Source: Roseateles sp.
GTDB lineage: Bacteria; Pseudomonadota; Gammaproteobacteria; Burkholderiales; Burkholderiaceae
Assembly (NCBI GenBank): GCA_019232985.1
Contig: JAFAMW010000058.1
Coordinates: 112,870 to 176,869 of the forward strand
Length of the DNA stretch: 64,000 bases
Reading direction: 5' to 3'
A model generated the notes under the pieces. That model made no database searches, was not told the DNA's origin, and saw only the letters and a program-made list of their open reading frames with translations. Within the stretch, counting starts at the first letter, position 1, and the number at the start of each line of letters is the position of its first letter. This document shows positions 10,420 through 19,679 of the stretch, piece by piece. Position numbers and translations under genes: made by a program.

Positions 10420-11535
10420 ATGAGCCAGCCTTTGAACCTACCCCGCTGGATCGACATCGGCCTGCTGCCGCTGTGGAACCTCGCGATCGCGCTGCTCGCG
10501 GCCGGCCTGGTCGTGCGCGGCATCGGCCAGGACCCGCTGCACGCGTTCGCGGCGATGCTGCAGGGCGCGCTCGGCAATGTCCGCGGCATCGGCTACACGC
10601 TGTACTACACGACGAGCTTCATCTTCACGGGCCTCGCCGTCGCCGTCGCGTTCCACGGCGGCCTGTTCAATATCGGCGGCGAGGGCCAGGCGACGCTCGG
10701 CGGCCTCGGCGTCGCGCTGACGGCGCTCGCCTTCCCGCACCTGCCGGCCGTCGTGCTGCTGCCGCTGATGGTCGTCGCGGCCGCGCTGTTCGGCATGGCC
10801 TGGGCGCTCGTGCCGGCCTGGCTGCAGGCCTGGCGCGGCAGCCATATCGTGATCACGACGATCATGTTCAACTTCCTCGGCGCGAGCCTCAACGTCTACC
10901 TGCTCGTGAACTGGCTGCGCCCGGTCGGCGACATGGCCGTCGAGAGCGCCGACTTCGTCGACGCGGCCCATGTGCCGGCGCTGCACGAGATCGCCGCGCG
11001 CTTCGGCGTCGAGCTGCCCTCGTCGCCGCTGAACCTGAGCTTCGTGCTCGCGCTCGCGGCCTGCTGGTTCGTCTGGTGGTTCCTGTGGAAGAGCGGCGCC
11101 GGCTACCGCCTGCGCGCGGTCGGCAGCGCGCCGCGCGCGGCCCATTACGCGGGCATCGCGCCGCGCTGGCAGATCCTCGCGGCGATGGCGTTGTCGGGCG
11201 CGCTCGCGGGCCTCGTCGGCGTCAACGAGATCGCCGGCGTGCAGGGCAAGCTCACGCTCGACTTCGTCGCGGGCGCGGGCTTCACCGGCATCGCGGTCGC
11301 GCTGATGGGGCGCAACCACCCGGTCGGCATCGTGCTCGCCTCGCTGCTGTTCGGCGTGCTCTACCAGGGCGGCGCCGAGGTGTCCTTCGACATCCCGGAC
11401 TTCAGCCGCGAGATGGTCGTCACGGCGCAGGGCCTGATCGTGCTGTTCGCGGGTGCGATGGCGATGGTCAGCGCGCCGCTGTTCGCGCGCCTCTACGCGA
11501 AGTTCAAGGCGAAAAAGGAGGCGGCCCATGGATGA
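10420..11535 (+). CDS. ABC transporter permease (nucleoside type), subunit 1
   Basis: A 371-residue inner-membrane permease of the BPD_transp_2 family, with about ten hydrophobic spans. The glycine-rich FNIGGEGQATLGGLGVAL and GFTGIAVALMGRNHPVGI segments are typical of the nucleoside YufP/NupP branch. It is expected to pair with the next gene to form the channel for the BMP-type importer. Its end overlaps the next gene by 8 bases, so the two are probably made in equal amounts. Confidence 0.88.
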   Translation: MSQPLNLPRWIDIGLLPLWNLAIALLAAGLVVRGIGQDPLHAFAAMLQGALGNVRGIGYTLYYTTSFIFTGLAVAVAFHGGLFNIGGEGQATLGGLGVALTALAFPHLPAVVLLPLMVVAAALFGMAWALVPAWLQAWRGSHIVITTIMFNFLGASLNVYLLVNWLRPVGDMAVESADFVDAAHVPALHEIAARFGVELPSSPLNLSFVLALAACWFVWWFLWKSGAGYRLRAVGSAPRAAHYAGIAPRWQILAAMALSGALAGLVGVNEIAGVQGKLTLDFVAGAGFTGIAVALMGRNHPVGIVLASLLFGVLYQGGAEVSFDIPDFSREMVVTAQGLIVLFAGAMAMVSAPLFARLYAKFKAKKEAAHG

Positions 11536-12502
11536 GCTGCTGATCGGTTCGCTCGTCGCGTCGACGCTGCGCCTGACGGCGCCGCTGCTGCTGTGCGCGC
11601 TCGCCGGCCTGATGAGCGAGCGCTCGGGCGTCGTCGACATCGGCCTCGAGGGCAAGATGCTCGGCGCCGCGTTCGCGGCCGGCGCCGTCGCGGCGGTCGC
11701 GCATTCGGCGCCGCTGGGCATCGCCGCGGCGATCCTCGTCGCCTGCCTGATGTCCTATGTCCACGGCTTCGCCTGCGTCACGCACCGCGGCGACCAGGTC
11801 GTGTCGGGCGTCGCGATCAATATGGTCGCGGCGGGCCTGACCGTCGTGCTCGGCCGCGCGTGGTTCCAGCAGGGCGGCCAGACGCCGCCGGTCCTTGATG
11901 CCGTGCGCCTGCGCGGCCTGTGGGCGCGCTACGCCGAGCCGATCGCCGGCGACTGGCCCGGCTCGGTGCTCGGCCATGGCCTCTTGAGCCACGATGTGCT
12001 CGTCTACGTCGCGTTCGCGCTCGTCGGCGGCGTGTGGTTTTTGCTCGAGCGCACGCGTCCGGGCCTGCGCCTGCGCGCGGTCGGCGAGAACCCGGCGATG
12101 GTCGACGCGGCCGGCGTGTCGGTGCCGGCGCTGCGCTACTTCGCGCTGACGCTCAACGGTCTGCTGTGCGGCCTCGCGGGCAGCTACCTGGTGCTCGCGC
12201 AGAACGCGAACTTCAGCCCCAATATGACGGCGGGCCGCGGCTTCATCGCGCTTGCCGCGCTGATCTTCGGCAAGTGGCGGCCCGTGCCGACGATGTTCGC
12301 CTGCCTGCTGTTCGGCTTCCTCGACGCGGTGTCGATCCGCCTGCAGGGCGCGACGCTGCCCGCGATGTTCGGCGGCGGCGAGGTGCCCGTGCAGCTGATC
12401 CAGGCGCTGCCCTATGGGCTGACGGTCGTGCTGCTCGCCGGCTTCATCGGCCAGGCGCACCCGCCCAAGGCGCTCGGCGTGCCCTACGTGAAGGAACGCT
12501 GA
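11528..12502 (+). CDS. ABC transporter permease (nucleoside type), subunit 2
   Basis: A 324-residue membrane protein, second BPD_transp_2 permease of the importer (YufQ/NupQ branch). MSERSGVVDIGLEGKMLGAA near the N-terminus and AGRGFIALAALIFGKWRP in the C-terminal half are conserved hallmarks. The ATG at 11528 gives an 8-base overlap with the first permease; a longer frame from 11453 would only run deeper into that gene. The stop overlaps the cytidine deaminase start by one base. Confidence 0.88.
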   Translation: MDELLIGSLVASTLRLTAPLLLCALAGLMSERSGVVDIGLEGKMLGAAFAAGAVAAVAHSAPLGIAAAILVACLMSYVHGFACVTHRGDQVVSGVAINMVAAGLTVVLGRAWFQQGGQTPPVLDAVRLRGLWARYAEPIAGDWPGSVLGHGLLSHDVLVYVAFALVGGVWFLLERTRPGLRLRAVGENPAMVDAAGVSVPALRYFALTLNGLLCGLAGSYLVLAQNANFSPNMTAGRGFIALAALIFGKWRPVPTMFACLLFGFLDAVSIRLQGATLPAMFGGGEVPVQLIQALPYGLTVVLLAGFIGQAHPPKALGVPYVKER

Positions 12503-12930
12503 TGGAAAAAACGCCGCTGGAACTCACCGAAGACCTCAAGCAGCGCCTGCTCGCCGCCTCGTTGGGCGCGCGCGCGCGCTCGCACTCGCCGTACTCGCGT
12601 TACAAAGTGGGCGCCGCGATCCTCGACGAGCAGGGTCGCATCCACGCGGGCGCGAACATCGAGAACGCGGCCTACCCGCAGGGCTGGTGCGCCGAGGCGA
12701 GCGCGCTGACCGCGATGGTCATGGCCGGCGGCACGCGCGCCGTGGCCGCGCTCGTCAGCGGCCCGGGCCCCGAGGTCATCACGCCCTGCGGCGGCTGCCG
12801 CCAGAAGCTGCGCGAGTTCGCCGGGCCGGGGCTTTTGATCCTCGCCGCCGATCCGGGCGGCATCCGCGCACAATGGACGCTCGACGAGCTGCTGCCGCAC
12901 AGCTTCGGCCCCAATCACCTAGGAAGTTAA
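12502..12930 (+). CDS. cdd: Cytidine deaminase
   Basis: A 142-residue zinc enzyme converting (deoxy)cytidine to (deoxy)uridine in the cytoplasm. The substrate loop ANIENAAYPQGWCAEASAL includes the C-A-E centre with the catalytic glutamate, and PCGGCRQKLREF supplies the other two zinc cysteines. Its length fits the small tetrameric class. Position directly after the importer, with a one-base overlap, and before two more salvage enzymes supports nucleoside catabolism. Confidence 0.93.
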   Translation: MEKTPLELTEDLKQRLLAASLGARARSHSPYSRYKVGAAILDEQGRIHAGANIENAAYPQGWCAEASALTAMVMAGGTRAVAALVSGPGPEVITPCGGCRQKLREFAGPGLLILAADPGGIRAQWTLDELLPHSFGPNHLGS

Positions 12931-12936
12931 ACCATC

Positions 12937-13782
12937 ATGATCGACCACAAGGCCCTCGAGCCCAAGATCGCCGAGACCGTCGAACGCCTGCAGGCGCTGT
13001 TCGGCGCGGCGCCCGAAGTCGCCGTCGTGCTCGGCTCGGGCTGGGCCGGCGCGGCCAGCCATGTCGAGGACGCGCGCACGCTGCCCTATGCGTCGCTGCC
13101 CGCGTTCCCGCAGCCCAAGGTCGAAGGCCATGTGAACGAGATCGTCGTCGGCCACGTCGGCGGCCAGCGCGTCGTGATGCTGCGCGGCCGCGCCCATACC
13201 TACGAGAGCGGCGAGTGCACGGGCATGGCCGGCGCGCTGCGCAGCCTCAAGCGCTGGGGCGTCAAGCTTGTGATCCAGACCAACGCGTCGGGCTCGCTGC
13301 GCACCGCGATGCCGCCCGGCAGCCTGATGCTGATCAAGGACCATATCAACGCGCCGCAGCGTTCGCCGCTCGTCGGCGAGCCGGGCTCGGAGCGCTTCGT
13401 CGACATGAGCGCGGCCTACGACGCCGAGCTGCGCGCGCACGCGCAGAGCGTCGGCGCCGCGCGCGGCGTGACGCTGCACGAGGGCGTTTACTGCTGGGCG
13501 CTCGGCCCGCAGTTCGAGACGCCGGCCGAGATCCGCATGTTCGCGGCCTGGGGCGCCGACGCCGTCGGCATGAGCACCGTGCCCGAGACCATCCTCGCGC
13601 GCCACGCGGGCCTGCGCGTGATGGGCCTCGCGCTGATCACGAACATGGCCGCGGGCCTGTCCGACGAGGCGCTCACGCACGCGCTGACGCTCGAGCAGGC
13701 CAAGGCCTCGGGCGACGCCGCCGCGAGCCTGCTCGCGGCCGTGCTCGGCAGCCTCGCCGGCCTGAAGTCGCTGCATGGCTGA
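12937..13782 (+). CDS. Purine nucleoside phosphorylase, trimeric class
   Basis: A 281-residue cytoplasmic enzyme that splits purine (deoxy)nucleosides to base and (deoxy)ribose-1-phosphate. Class II motifs include VVLGSGWAG (phosphate loop), GRAHTYESGE, IQTNASGS, ALGPQFETPAEIRM and DAVGMSTVPE. It starts 6 bases after cdd and overlaps deoC by 8 bases. Deoxyribose-1-phosphate would still need a phosphopentomutase, which is not in this window, before DeoC can act. Confidence 0.92.
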   Translation: MIDHKALEPKIAETVERLQALFGAAPEVAVVLGSGWAGAASHVEDARTLPYASLPAFPQPKVEGHVNEIVVGHVGGQRVVMLRGRAHTYESGECTGMAGALRSLKRWGVKLVIQTNASGSLRTAMPPGSLMLIKDHINAPQRSPLVGEPGSERFVDMSAAYDAELRAHAQSVGAARGVTLHEGVYCWALGPQFETPAEIRMFAAWGADAVGMSTVPETILARHAGLRVMGLALITNMAAGLSDEALTHALTLEQAKASGDAAASLLAAVLGSLAGLKSLHG

Positions 13783-14530
13783 GCTCGCGCTCCGCGCGCG
13801 TCAGGCCCTGGCTTGCCTGGACCTCACGCTGCTGACCGAGGCCGCGACGCCGGCCGACGTCGCGCAGCTGTGCGCGCGCGCGCGCTCGCGCTTCGGCGAC
13901 GTGGCGGCCGTGTGCACCTGGCCGCGCTTCATCGCCCAGGCGCGCGCCGCGCTGCCGGCGTCGATCAAGGTCGCCGGCGTCGCCGCGTTCCCCGACGGCG
14001 CGCCCGACCTCGCGCGCGCGCTCGCCGACGTCGAGCAGATCGCCCAGGCCGGCGGCGACGAGGTCGACCTCGTGCTGCCCTACCGCGAGCTGCTCGCGGG
14101 CCGGCGCGCCGAGGTCGCCGAATTCCTCGGCGAGCTGCGCTTCGCGACGCGGCCGCTGACGCTCAAGGTCATCATCGAGAGCGGCGCGCTCGCGACGGCT
14201 GAAGCCATCGCCGAGGCCACGCGCATCGCGCTCGCCGCGGGCGCCGACTTCGTCAAGACCAGCACGGGCAAGACACGCGTGTCGGCGACGCCCGAGGCTG
14301 CGCGCACGATGCTCGCCGAGATCAAGGCGAGCGGCATGGCCCACGCGGGCTTCAAGGCGAGCGGCGGCATCCGCACGGTCGCCGACGCGGCCGTCTACCT
14401 CGAACTCGCCGAGTCCATGCTCGGCAGCGTCGCGCCGACGCGCCTGCGCCTGGGCGCGAGCGGCCTGCTCGACGACATCGAGGCGCTGCTCGGCGGCACC
14501 GACCGTCCGCAACACAACCATGCTTACTGA
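13775..14530 (+). CDS. deoC: Deoxyribose-phosphate aldolase
   Basis: A 251-residue class I aldolase cleaving 2-deoxyribose-5-phosphate to acetaldehyde and glyceraldehyde-3-phosphate, the last step of deoxynucleoside breakdown. The Schiff-base lysine is K161 in DFVKTSTGK; a second active-site lysine is K194 in [16 protein letters not shown] is also conserved. It overlaps its neighbours on both sides (8 bases upstream, 11 bases into trmB). It closes the nucleoside pathway of this operon. Confidence 0.93.
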   Translation: MAELALRARQALACLDLTLLTEAATPADVAQLCARARSRFGDVAAVCTWPRFIAQARAALPASIKVAGVAAFPDGAPDLARALADVEQIAQAGGDEVDLVLPYRELLAGRRAEVAEFLGELRFATRPLTLKVIIESGALATAEAIAEATRIALAAGADFVKTSTGKTRVSATPEAARTMLAEIKASGMAHAGFKASGGIRTVADAAVYLELAESMLGSVAPTRLRLGASGLLDDIEALLGGTDRPQHNHAY

Positions 14531-15263
14531 GATTCCCGATTCGCCCGAGCTGCCGGGGCCCGCTGACGTCACCGGCGCGTCGGACGCCGCGCCGCGCCGC
14601 CCGATCAAGAGCTTCGTCGTGCGCGCGGGCCGCATGGGCACGGGCCAGCAGCGCGCGCTCGCCGAGCTCGGGCCGCGCTACGTGCTGCCGTTCAAGCCCG
14701 AGCGGCTCGACCCTGCGGCGCTGTTCGGCCGCCGCGCGCCGCTGGTCTTCGAGATCGGCTTCGGCATGGGCGGGCCGACGGCCGAGATCGCCGCGACGCT
14801 GGCCGACCACGACTTCATCGGCTGCGAGGTCCACGAGCCCGGCGTCGGCGCGCTGCTCAAGCTGATCGGCGAGCGCGAGCTCGGCAATATCCGCATCTTC
14901 CAGCACGACGCGGTCGAGGTGCTCGAGCACATGATCGCGCCCGACTCGCTCGCGGGCGTCCACGTGTTCTTTCCCGACCCCTGGCACAAGAAGCGCCACA
15001 ACAAGCGCCGGCTGATCCAGCCGGGCTTTGTCGCCAAGCTCGTCGACCACCTCGCGCCGGGCGGCTATCTGCACCTCGCGACCGACTGGGAACCCTATGC
15101 CCAGCAGATGCTCGAGGTGCTCGGCGCCGAGCCGCGCCTCGTCAACACCGCGGCCGGCGGCGGCTACGCCGAAAAGCCGGCCTACCGGCCGCTGACCAAG
15201 TTCGAACACCGCGGCCTCCAACTCGGCCACGGCGTGTGGGACCTCGTGTTCCGCAAAGCCTAA
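14520..15263 (+). CDS. trmB: tRNA (guanine-N7-)-methyltransferase
   Basis: A 247-residue SAM-dependent enzyme forming m7G46 in the tRNA variable loop. The SAM site is FEIGFGMGG, and the family signature [16 protein letters not shown] is complete. About 65 residues precede the core, longer than in E. coli but common in betaproteobacteria. Its start overlaps deoC by 11 bases in another frame, so it may be read from the nucleoside operon, although its role is unrelated. Confidence 0.93.
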   Translation: MLTEIPDSPELPGPADVTGASDAAPRRPIKSFVVRAGRMGTGQQRALAELGPRYVLPFKPERLDPAALFGRRAPLVFEIGFGMGGPTAEIAATLADHDFIGCEVHEPGVGALLKLIGERELGNIRIFQHDAVEVLEHMIAPDSLAGVHVFFPDPWHKKRHNKRRLIQPGFVAKLVDHLAPGGYLHLATDWEPYAQQMLEVLGAEPRLVNTAAGGGYAEKPAYRPLTKFEHRGLQLGHGVWDLVFRKA

Positions 15264-15276
15264 GGAAGGCGCGACC

Positions 15277-16476
15277 ATGGAACTCGAGGGCAAGCACATC
15301 CTGCTCGGTCTGTCGGGCGGCATCGCCTGCTACAAGTCGGCCGAGCTCGTGCGTCTGCTCGTCAAGGAGGGCGCGACGGTCCAGGTCATGATGAGCGAGG
15401 CGGCCGAGCAGTTCATCACCGCGGTGACGATGCAGGCGCTGTCGGGCCGCCCCGTGCTCAGGAGCCAGTGGGACGCGCGCGAGCCCGACAACATGCCGCA
15501 CATCCGCGCGAGCCGCGAGGCCGACGCGTTCGTGGTCGCGCCGGCGAGCGCCGACCTGATCGCGAAGCTCGCGGCCGGCCGCGCCGACGAGCTCTTGAGC
15601 CTGAGCGCGCTCGCGCGCCCGATCGAGCGCTGCCCGCTGCTCGTCGCGCCCGCGATGAACCGCGAGATGTGGGCGCACCCGGCCACCCAGCGCAACCTCG
15701 CGCAGATCGCGGTCGACGGTGCGCGGCTGCTCGGCGTCGGCAACGGCGCGCAGGCCTGCGGCGAGTTCGGCGACGGCCGCATGCTCGAGCCGGCCGAGAT
15801 CCGCGACGCGCTGATCGCGCAGTTCCAGCCGAAGCGGCTCGCCGGCCGCCGGCTGCTGATCACGGCCGGCCCGACCTTCGAGCCGATCGACCCGGTGCGC
15901 GGCATCACGAACCTGTCGAGCGGCAAGATGGGCTTTGCGCTCGCGCGCGCGGCGGCCGAGGCCGGCGCGGCCGTGACGCTCGTCGCCGGGCCCGTGCACC
16001 TGGCCACGCCGGCCGGCGTCGGGCGCGTCGACGTGCAGACCGCCCAGCAGATGTATGACGCGGTCCATGCGCATGTCGGCGGCGTCGACGCTTTTGTCGC
16101 GACGGCCGCGGTGGCCGACTGGCGCCCCGTCAGCCATGTCGCGCACAAGATCAAGAAGGACGGCAGCGGCCAGGCGCCTGCGATCGCGATGGCCGAGAAC
16201 CCCGACATCCTCGCGAGCGTCGCCGCGCTGCCCGATGCGCCGCTGTGCGTCGGCTTCGCGGCCGAGAGCGAGAAGCTCGCCGAGCACGCGCGCGCCAAGC
16301 TCGCACGCAAGAAGGTCGCGCTGATCGTCGCGAACCTCGGCCCCGCGACCTTCGGCCGCGACGACAACGCGCTGCTGCTCGTCGACGCGGCGGGCGAGCG
16401 CGAACTGCCGCGCGCGCCCAAGCTCGCGCTCGCGCGTCAACTGATCGCAGACATCGCCGCCCGGCTCAAGAAATGA
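15277..16476 (+). CDS. coaBC: Phosphopantothenoylcysteine decarboxylase / phosphopantothenate-cysteine ligase
   Basis: A 399-residue bifunctional enzyme of coenzyme A synthesis. The N-terminal CoaC flavoprotein domain (1-190) starts [13 protein letters not shown] and has [11 protein letters not shown] with the active histidine and APAMNREMW. The C-terminal CoaB domain has [29 protein letters not shown] and KIKKDG. It sits 13 bases after trmB with a ribosome site (AAGGAAGG). Its TGA overlaps the dut start by four bases, a pairing of coaBC and dut seen in many proteobacteria. Confidence 0.95.
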   Translation: MELEGKHILLGLSGGIACYKSAELVRLLVKEGATVQVMMSEAAEQFITAVTMQALSGRPVLRSQWDAREPDNMPHIRASREADAFVVAPASADLIAKLAAGRADELLSLSALARPIERCPLLVAPAMNREMWAHPATQRNLAQIAVDGARLLGVGNGAQACGEFGDGRMLEPAEIRDALIAQFQPKRLAGRRLLITAGPTFEPIDPVRGITNLSSGKMGFALARAAAEAGAAVTLVAGPVHLATPAGVGRVDVQTAQQMYDAVHAHVGGVDAFVATAAVADWRPVSHVAHKIKKDGSGQAPAIAMAENPDILASVAALPDAPLCVGFAAESEKLAEHARAKLARKKVALIVANLGPATFGRDDNALLLVDAAGERELPRAPKLALARQLIADIAARLKK

Positions 16477-16925
16477 AGACGAAGATCGAACTCAAAGTGC
16501 TCGACGCCCGCATGGCCGAGCAGTTGCCGCATTACGCGACCTCGGGCAGCGCGGGCCTGGACCTGCGCGCCTGCCTCGACGCGGCGCTGACGCTCGAGCC
16601 GGGCCAGACCACGCTGATCCCGACGGGCCTCGCAATCCATATCGGCGACCCGGGCCTCGCCGCGCTGATCCTGCCGCGCTCGGGCCTCGGCCACAAGCAT
16701 GGCATCGTGCTCGGCAACCTCGTCGGCCTGATCGACAGCGACTACCAGGGCCAGTTGATGGTCAGTTGCTGGAACCGCGGCCAGACGACCTTCCGCATCG
16801 AGCCCTTCGAGCGCATCGCCCAGCTCGTGCTCGTGCCCGTGGTTCAGGCCGCGTTCGAGATCGTCGAAGAGTTCGACGCGAGCGCGCGCGGCGAGGGCGG
16901 CTTCGGATCCACGGGGAAGGCCTGA
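16473..16925 (+). CDS. dut: Deoxyuridine 5'-triphosphate nucleotidohydrolase
   Basis: A 150-residue trimeric dUTPase that converts dUTP to dUMP, keeping uracil out of DNA and supplying dTMP synthesis. All five motifs are present: [31 protein letters not shown] with the catalytic aspartate, FERIAQLV, and the C-terminal GEGGFGSTG that closes over substrate. The ATGA overlap with coaBC implies translational coupling. Confidence 0.95.
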   Translation: MKTKIELKVLDARMAEQLPHYATSGSAGLDLRACLDAALTLEPGQTTLIPTGLAIHIGDPGLAALILPRSGLGHKHGIVLGNLVGLIDSDYQGQLMVSCWNRGQTTFRIEPFERIAQLVLVPVVQAAFEIVEEFDASARGEGGFGSTGKA

Positions 16926-16958
16926 CGGGCAGGGCGCGCGTGAGCGCGCCGCGGCGCT

Positions 16959-17477
16959 TCAGTGGATCGTTTCGTCGGGCGGCGGCCCGGCGACGACGCT
17001 GAAGACCGGCTCGCCGAGCGTGCGCGCCTCGATCTCGTCGGCGGTCGCCTCGCGGACTTCGCTGACCTTCAGGTGCATGCGCAGGCCCATGCCCGCGAGC
17101 GGGTGGTTGCCGTCGAGCACGACATGCTCGGGGTAGACCTCGGTGACCGTGTAGATCGCCTCGGGCATGTCCTCGGTGACCGCGCCGTCGGGCAGGCCCT
17201 CGAACTGCATGCCGGGCTCGATGCCCTCGGGGAACAGCGTGCGGGCCTCGAAGCACACGAGGTCGGAGTCGTAGTCGCCGAACGCGTCCTCGGGCTCGAG
17301 CGCGACGGTGGTCTCGAAGCCGACCTCCTGGCCGTCGAGCGCCTGCTCGACCTTGACGAACAGGTCGTCGCCGCCGAAAAAGAATTCGAGCGGTTCGTTC
17401 AACTCGTCGATCGGCTGGCCTTGGGCGTCGTCAAGGCGCCAGGTCAGCAAAACGACACAGGGGGCAGTAATTCGCAT
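16959..17477 (-). CDS. SlyD-like FKBP-type peptidyl-prolyl isomerase
   Basis: A 172-residue cytoplasmic prolyl isomerase/chaperone. It has the FKBP core interrupted by the flap (IF) domain, with EPEDAFGDYD and DGNHPLAGM as SlyD-family landmarks. Unlike E. coli SlyD it lacks a His/Cys-rich metal-binding tail; the C-terminus is short and acidic. The ATG at 17477 is preferred over a longer frame from 17537, which would overlap the divergent gene's start region. It converges on dut. Confidence 0.85.
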   Translation of the reverse strand: MRITAPCVVLLTWRLDDAQGQPIDELNEPLEFFFGGDDLFVKVEQALDGQEVGFETTVALEPEDAFGDYDSDLVCFEARTLFPEGIEPGMQFEGLPDGAVTEDMPEAIYTVTEVYPEHVVLDGNHPLAGMGLRMHLKVSEVREATADEIEARTLGEPVFSVVAGPPPDETIH

Positions 17478-17507
17478 AGGGCGCGAATCATCCCACACGC
17501 ACAATCC

Positions 17508-18662
17508 ATGTCCATGAATACCGAGGAAAAGCTTCAATTGCTGGGCGGTCTCTCACCCGCCGCCTTCATGCGTACCCATTGGCAGAAGAAACCCCTGCTC
17601 GTGCGCCAGGCGCTGCCGGGCATCGCGCCGCCCGTGCCGCGCGCGGAACTCGCTCGCCTCGCGGCCGACGAGGGCGTCGAGGCGCGCCTGGTCACGGCCT
17701 TCGACGGCGCATGGGCGCTGCGCCACGGCCCGATCGCGAAGCTGCCGGCCTGGTCCAGGCGCGGCTGGACCCTGCTCGTGCAGGGCCTGGACCTGCACGC
17801 GCCGGCCGCGCACGAGCTGCTCGCGCGCTTTCGCTTCGTGCCCGAGGCGCGCCTCGACGATCTGATGATGTCCTACGCGTCCGACGGCGGCGGCGTCGGC
17901 CCGCATTTCGACTCTTACGACGTGTTCCTGATCCAGGTCGCCGGCCAGCGGCGCTGGCGCATCGGCGCGCAGCGCGACGCCGTGCTGCGCGAGGGCGTGC
18001 CGCTCAAGCTGATCGCGAACTTCCGTGCCGAGGCCGAGTACCTGCTCGAGCCCGGCGACATGCTCTACCTGCCGCCGGGCTGGGCCCACGACGGCGAGGC
18101 CGTCGGCGGCGACTGCATGACCTGCTCGGTCGGCTTTCGCGCGCCCGCGCGCGACGCGCTCGCACGCGAGCTGCTGCAGCGCCTTGCCGAACCGCTCGAG
18201 GACGCGGACGACGACGCGCCCGCGAGCGCACGGCCGCCGCGCCTGTACACCGACCGCGGCGCGCCGGCCACCGACGCGCCGGGTCGCCTGCCGGCCGCGC
18301 TGCAGGCCTTCGCGCGCGACGCGCTCGAGCGCGCGCTGCGCGAGCCCGACGCCATCGAGCGCGTGCTCGGCGAGGCGCTCAGCGAGCCCAAGCCGCGCAC
18401 CTGGTTCGAGCCCGGCGAGCCAGTGCGGCCCGGCGTCGGCGTGCGCCTCGATGCGCGCAGCAAGATGCTCTACGACGAGCGCCATGTGTTCTTCAACGGC
18501 GAGTCCTTCCGCGCCGGCGGCCGCGACGCGGCGCTGATGCGGCAGTTCGCCGACACGCGCCGGCTCGGCGCGCGCGACTGCGCGCGCCTGTCGGCGGGCG
18601 CGCGCGAACTGCTCGACCAATGGGCCGAGGACGGCTGGGTGCAGGAAGATGACGGGTCCTGA
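17508..18662 (+). CDS. JmjC/cupin ribosomal oxygenase, YcfD/RoxA-like
   Basis: A 384-residue Fe(II)/2-oxoglutarate-dependent oxygenase. The closest known role is hydroxylation of an arginine in ribosomal protein L16 by E. coli YcfD. The iron triad is H133xD135 (GPHFDSYDVF) and H194 (PGWAHDGEA); the N-terminal HWQKKPLLVRQA is a strong family marker. The C-terminal part is the winged-helix dimer region. A second ATG at 17514 lies 8 bases after a CACAAT hexamer and could be the true start of a leaderless message. It overlaps the next gene by 14 bases. Confidence 0.85.
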   Translation: MSMNTEEKLQLLGGLSPAAFMRTHWQKKPLLVRQALPGIAPPVPRAELARLAADEGVEARLVTAFDGAWALRHGPIAKLPAWSRRGWTLLVQGLDLHAPAAHELLARFRFVPEARLDDLMMSYASDGGGVGPHFDSYDVFLIQVAGQRRWRIGAQRDAVLREGVPLKLIANFRAEAEYLLEPGDMLYLPPGWAHDGEAVGGDCMTCSVGFRAPARDALARELLQRLAEPLEDADDDAPASARPPRLYTDRGAPATDAPGRLPAALQAFARDALERALREPDAIERVLGEALSEPKPRTWFEPGEPVRPGVGVRLDARSKMLYDERHVFFNGESFRAGGRDAALMRQFADTRRLGARDCARLSAGARELLDQWAEDGWVQEDDGS

Positions 18663-19176
18663 CGCCGCACCCGATGCGTTCCCGGAAGGCGTCGCCGAAG
18701 GTCGCGCGGCCTGGCAGGAGGGGCTGCGCGCGGCCCTGCTCAAGGCCTGCGCCGACGGCGCGCGCGAGATCCTGTGCTTCGACGCCGACTTCATGGCCTG
18801 GCCCTGGTCCGAGGCCGGGGTGCTCGCGGCGCTGACGGCCTGGGCCCACCCGCCGCGCCGCCTGACCCTGGTCGCGACGCAGTACGACGCGCTCGCGCGC
18901 CGCCATCCGCGCTTCGTCGCCTGGCGCCAGCGCTACGACCATTGCGTCGCGGCCTTTGTCCACGCGGCCGAGCCCGGGGACCGGCCCGGCCACGACGCGG
19001 CGCTCGTCGCCATGGGCGCATCGGGCGCCGTCCTGAGCCTGCGTCTGCTCGACGCCGCGCGCTTGCGTGTATCCGCGAGTCTTCGCGCCGATGAAGCAAT
19101 GTTGCTGCGCCAGTGGTTTGACGTGACGACGCAACGGTCAAGTCCGGGTTTTGCCGCTACAACCTTGGGGCTTTAA
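18649..19176 (+). CDS. Conserved hypothetical protein
   Basis: A 175-residue soluble protein without a signal peptide or obvious catalytic motif. The pattern EILCFDADFMAWPW, a Trp/His-rich middle (FVAWRQRYDHC) and a C-terminal MLLRQWFD suggest one globular domain. It may be related to small nuclease-like (phospholipase-D-like) domains that accompany this oxygenase in Burkholderiales, but I cannot show that. It overlaps the oxygenase by 14 bases and is presumably co-translated with it. Codon use matches its neighbours. Confidence 0.7.
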   Translation: MTGPDAAPDAFPEGVAEGRAAWQEGLRAALLKACADGAREILCFDADFMAWPWSEAGVLAALTAWAHPPRRLTLVATQYDALARRHPRFVAWRQRYDHCVAAFVHAAEPGDRPGHDAALVAMGASGAVLSLRLLDAARLRVSASLRADEAMLLRQWFDVTTQRSSPGFAATTLGL

Positions 19177-19195
19177 GCTATTGGCTGCATATAAT
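19165..19195 (+). promoter_or_regulatory. Promoter of the small lipoprotein gene
   Basis: A perfect TATAAT at 19190-19195 follows a weak TTGGGG (19165-19170) at 19-base spacing. It overlaps the end of the preceding gene. A perfect -10 element is rare in this GC-rich window and suggests strong expression. Transcription would begin near 19202, leaving a leader of about 115 nt. Confidence 0.65.
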
Positions 19196-19244
19196 GCCCG
19201 GCTAGGCGAGGAGAGCGCTCGAGGCAATCCCCGTCTTCTGCTGA

Positions 19245-19285
19245 TGAAACCACAGCGATGTGGTTTCAACAATTACCGGTAATTG
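19245..19285 (+). promoter_or_regulatory. Structured 5' leader: GNRA hairpin plus palindrome
   Basis: A perfect 10-bp stem (19245-19254 with 19259-19268) closed by a GCGA tetraloop is followed at once by a perfect 16-base palindrome (19270-19285). Both fall between the promoter and the ribosome site GAGGA (19306-19310). The folds are seen in sequence; whether they stabilise the mRNA, bind a protein or act as a small RNA is unknown. Confidence 0.5.
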
Positions 19286-19315
19286 AATAGTCGTTCAACG
19301 TTCTTGAGGACAAGT

Positions 19316-19519
19316 ATGAAAAAGTCGATCCTGCTGGCTTCCCTGGTTGCTGCCGTTGCCCTGGCCGCTTGCGGCAAGAAGGAAGATGCCGCTCCGGTGG
19401 CTCCGGCTCCCGCTCCCGAGGCTTCGGCCCCGGCTTCGGCCCCGGCTATGGACGCTTCGGCTCCGGCCGCCGACGCTTCGGCTCCGGCCGCTGTCGCTTC
19501 GGAAGCCGCCAGCAAGTAA
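19316..19519 (+). CDS. Small Ala/Ser/Pro-rich lipoprotein
   Basis: A 67-residue protein with a clear lipoprotein signal: MKKSILLASLVAAVALAAC, lipobox LAAC with the lipidated cysteine at residue 19. The mature part is low complexity (ASAPA-type repeats), which explains two 20-base direct repeats at 19451 and 19472 with 21-base period. It has no globular domain. The ATG at 19316 has a good ribosome site and its own strong promoter, structured leader and terminator, so it is probably an abundant single-gene transcript. Function unknown; it could be an envelope spacer. Confidence 0.85.
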   Translation: MKKSILLASLVAAVALAACGKKEDAAPVAPAPAPEASAPASAPAMDASAPAADASAPAAVASEAASK

Positions 19520-19560
19520 TCAGCTTCGGGGCCGACCGGCCCCGACGTGATTGCCATGGA

Positions 19561-19588
19561 AGCCGCCCGGCGCAAGCCGGGCGGCTTT
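19561..19588 (+). terminator. Rho-independent terminator of the small lipoprotein gene
   Basis: AGCCGCCCGGC and GCCGGGCGGCT pair over 11 bp around a GCAA tetraloop, followed by a T-rich stretch (TTTCGTCGTTTT). It lies 41 bases after the stop codon. Confidence 0.9.
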
Positions 19589-19626
19589 CGTCGTTTTGGC
19601 CTGCCTCTTTGCGTGTTCGCGGGCGC

Positions 19627-19661
19627 AAAAAAGCCGCCAGGCCCGAGGGCGCGGCGGCTTT
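19627..19661 (-). terminator. Rho-independent terminator of bamC
   Basis: On the minus strand AAGCCGCC pairs with GGCGGCTT and is followed by six T residues (plus-strand A-run at 19627-19632). It sits 19 bases past the bamC stop and faces the plus-strand terminator. Confidence 0.85.
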
Positions 19662-19679
19662 GCGGGGCGGGCCCGCGGT

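Noticed and set aside
19421..19505. Tandem DNA repeat considered as a minisatellite or CRISPR-like array
   Set aside because: It is coding sequence for the ASAPA repeats of the lipoprotein; repeats are contiguous and lack spacers.
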